Below are positions 42,641-42,962 of a DNA stretch of 42,962 bases, piece after piece. A program made the position numbers and the translations under genes. Each line of letters starts with the position of its first letter. The first letter of the stretch is position 1. The notes under the pieces are model-generated. The model saw only the letters and a program-made list of their open reading frames with translations, was not told the origin of the DNA and ran no database searches. The stretch is from Candidatus Woesearchaeota archaeon (GTDB lineage Archaea; Nanobdellota; Nanobdellia; Woesearchaeales; GW2011-AR4), in the NCBI GenBank assembly GCA_019323655.1, contig JAHWGX010000019.1:1-42962 (forward strand), given 5' to 3'.

Positions 42641-42713
42641 TTTTATTTGATTTATCTGCTTGATTTATATATTTTATTGAATTTTAAATCAAAGAAAAAT
42701 AATCTGGCAATGA

Positions 42714-42730
42714 ACAGCTTTAAGCTGTTG
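42714..42730. repeat. Perfect palindrome AACAGCTT-T-AAGCTGTT
   Basis: An 8-bp inverted repeat with a one-base centre lies at the end of the candidate micropeptide frame and upstream of thrS on the same strand. It could be a terminator-like hairpin or a binding site. Confidence 0.5.
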
Positions 42731-42791
42731 CAGTAGTTGTAGAAGCAGTTGAAGTTGTTTTCATCATTGAAACTAATAATTTATCTGCCAT
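42720..42791 (-). CDS. Candidate 23-residue micropeptide
   Basis: A 24-codon frame encodes MADKLLVSMMKTTSTA and then a Thr/Ala-rich end. ACTTAAATAC (around 42815-42825, minus strand) would be a TATA box about 25 nt before the ATG, the spacing used by many genes here. The stop falls within the palindrome at 42714-42730. No homolog is recognised, and chance cannot be excluded for so short a frame. An alternative is a short untranslated RNA from the same promoter. Confidence 0.3.
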   Translation of the reverse strand: MADKLLVSMMKTTSTASTTTATA

Positions 42792-42857
42792 ATTATTGGG
42801 GCATATGGGTTTTGTATTTAAGTTTTTCTGAATAATAGTATAAGACAAAAATAACGC

Positions 42858-42870
42858 ATAATTTATATAC
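42858..42870 (+). promoter_or_regulatory. TATA box of the HTH gene at the window edge
   Basis: AATTTATATACTA lies about 25-30 nt before ATG 42892. TACTA and TAGTA form a short inverted repeat between the box and the start codon. Confidence 0.5.
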
Positions 42871-42891
42871 TAGCAGTGTTTAGTAGGTTAT

Positions 42892-42962
42892 ATGATAAAC
42901 CTACAAACACGAGAACTTGTTCTCAAATGGAAAAAACAAGGGAAAACACAACAGCAAATCGC
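42892..42962 (+). CDS. Helix-turn-helix protein, N-terminal fragment (cut by window end)
   Basis: Only 23 codons are visible: MINLQTRELVLKWKKQGKTQ and then QQI. The pattern (leading helix ending in KWKKQGKTQQQI) resembles the first helix and turn of HTH domains found in IS630-type transposases and in small regulators. The window ends before the type can be told. A TATA box at the usual distance supports the start. Confidence 0.5.
   Translation, partial: MINLQTRELVLKWKKQGKTQQQI

Overview
This window looks like the chromosome of a small-genome archaeon, probably a DPANN-type lineage. The archaeal markers are a core histone, SRP54, ribosomal protein L10e (uL16), the large subunit of replication factor C, an OB-fold SSB, archaeal-type GlyRS, GluRS and ValRS, both enzymes of the tRNA-dependent cysteine route (SepRS and SepCysS), a cis-prenyltransferase and a RecJ-like DHH protein. 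TATA-box promoters lie about 25 nt upstream of many start codons, which suggests many leaderless mRNAs. Threonyl-tRNA synthetase is of the bacterial type (TGS plus editing domain). The lineage assignment is an inference; no 16S rRNA gene is present.

Layout. 1-4.8 kb: a tiny ribbon-helix-helix protein, a type IV pilus/secretion ATPase and its TadC-like membrane partner. 4.8-7.5 kb: a threonine-synthase-like PLP enzyme, a LAGLIDADG homing endonuclease, and a tRNA-Phe gene on the minus strand that I reconstruct as broken by five bulge-helix-bulge introns, followed by the SSB gene. 7.5-14.7 kb: GlyRS, a sodium symporter, RFC large subunit and ValRS. 14.7-19.1 kb (minus strand): a compact cysteine operon, SepRS - tRNA-Cys - serine-kinase-like protein - SepCysS, then a coiled-coil membrane protein. 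19.3-26.8 kb: a short histone-fold protein, GluRS, an unknown helical protein, a UPF0182 membrane protein, core histone, a small winged-helix regulator and a divergent nitrilase-like protein. 26.9-33.7 kb (minus strand): RecJ-like, UppS, an arginase-fold protein without its metal ligands, a CNNM/CorC-like protein, L10e and SRP54. 33.7-38.5 kb: a membrane HExxH protein, a beta-propeller lipoprotein, a membrane-anchored HTH protein and a secreted snapalysin/matrixin-like metalloprotease. 38.6-42.9 kb: a GNAT acetyltransferase, an AT-rich PIN-nuclease module bounded by an inverted repeat, ThrRS, and the start of an HTH protein.

Two systems stand out. The first is the tRNA-Phe(GAA) gene at 6708-6932 (minus). 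Removing five short introns (29, 37, 23, 29 and 33 nt) leaves a 74-nt tRNA with every stem perfectly paired and the expected archaeal Phe features. The introns sit at positions 4/5, 18/19, 25/26, 46/47 and 59/60, and none is at the usual 37/38. A homing endonuclease gene ends 7 nt from it, and a degenerate second copy of the tRNA 3' end lies on the other side of that gene.

The second is the cysteine operon. It encodes the phosphoserine source (a SerK/SbnI-like kinase), the ligase, the converting enzyme and the tRNA-Cys itself. The sepS stop codon lies inside the tRNA gene, and the kinase start codon is 8 nt beyond the tRNA 3' end.
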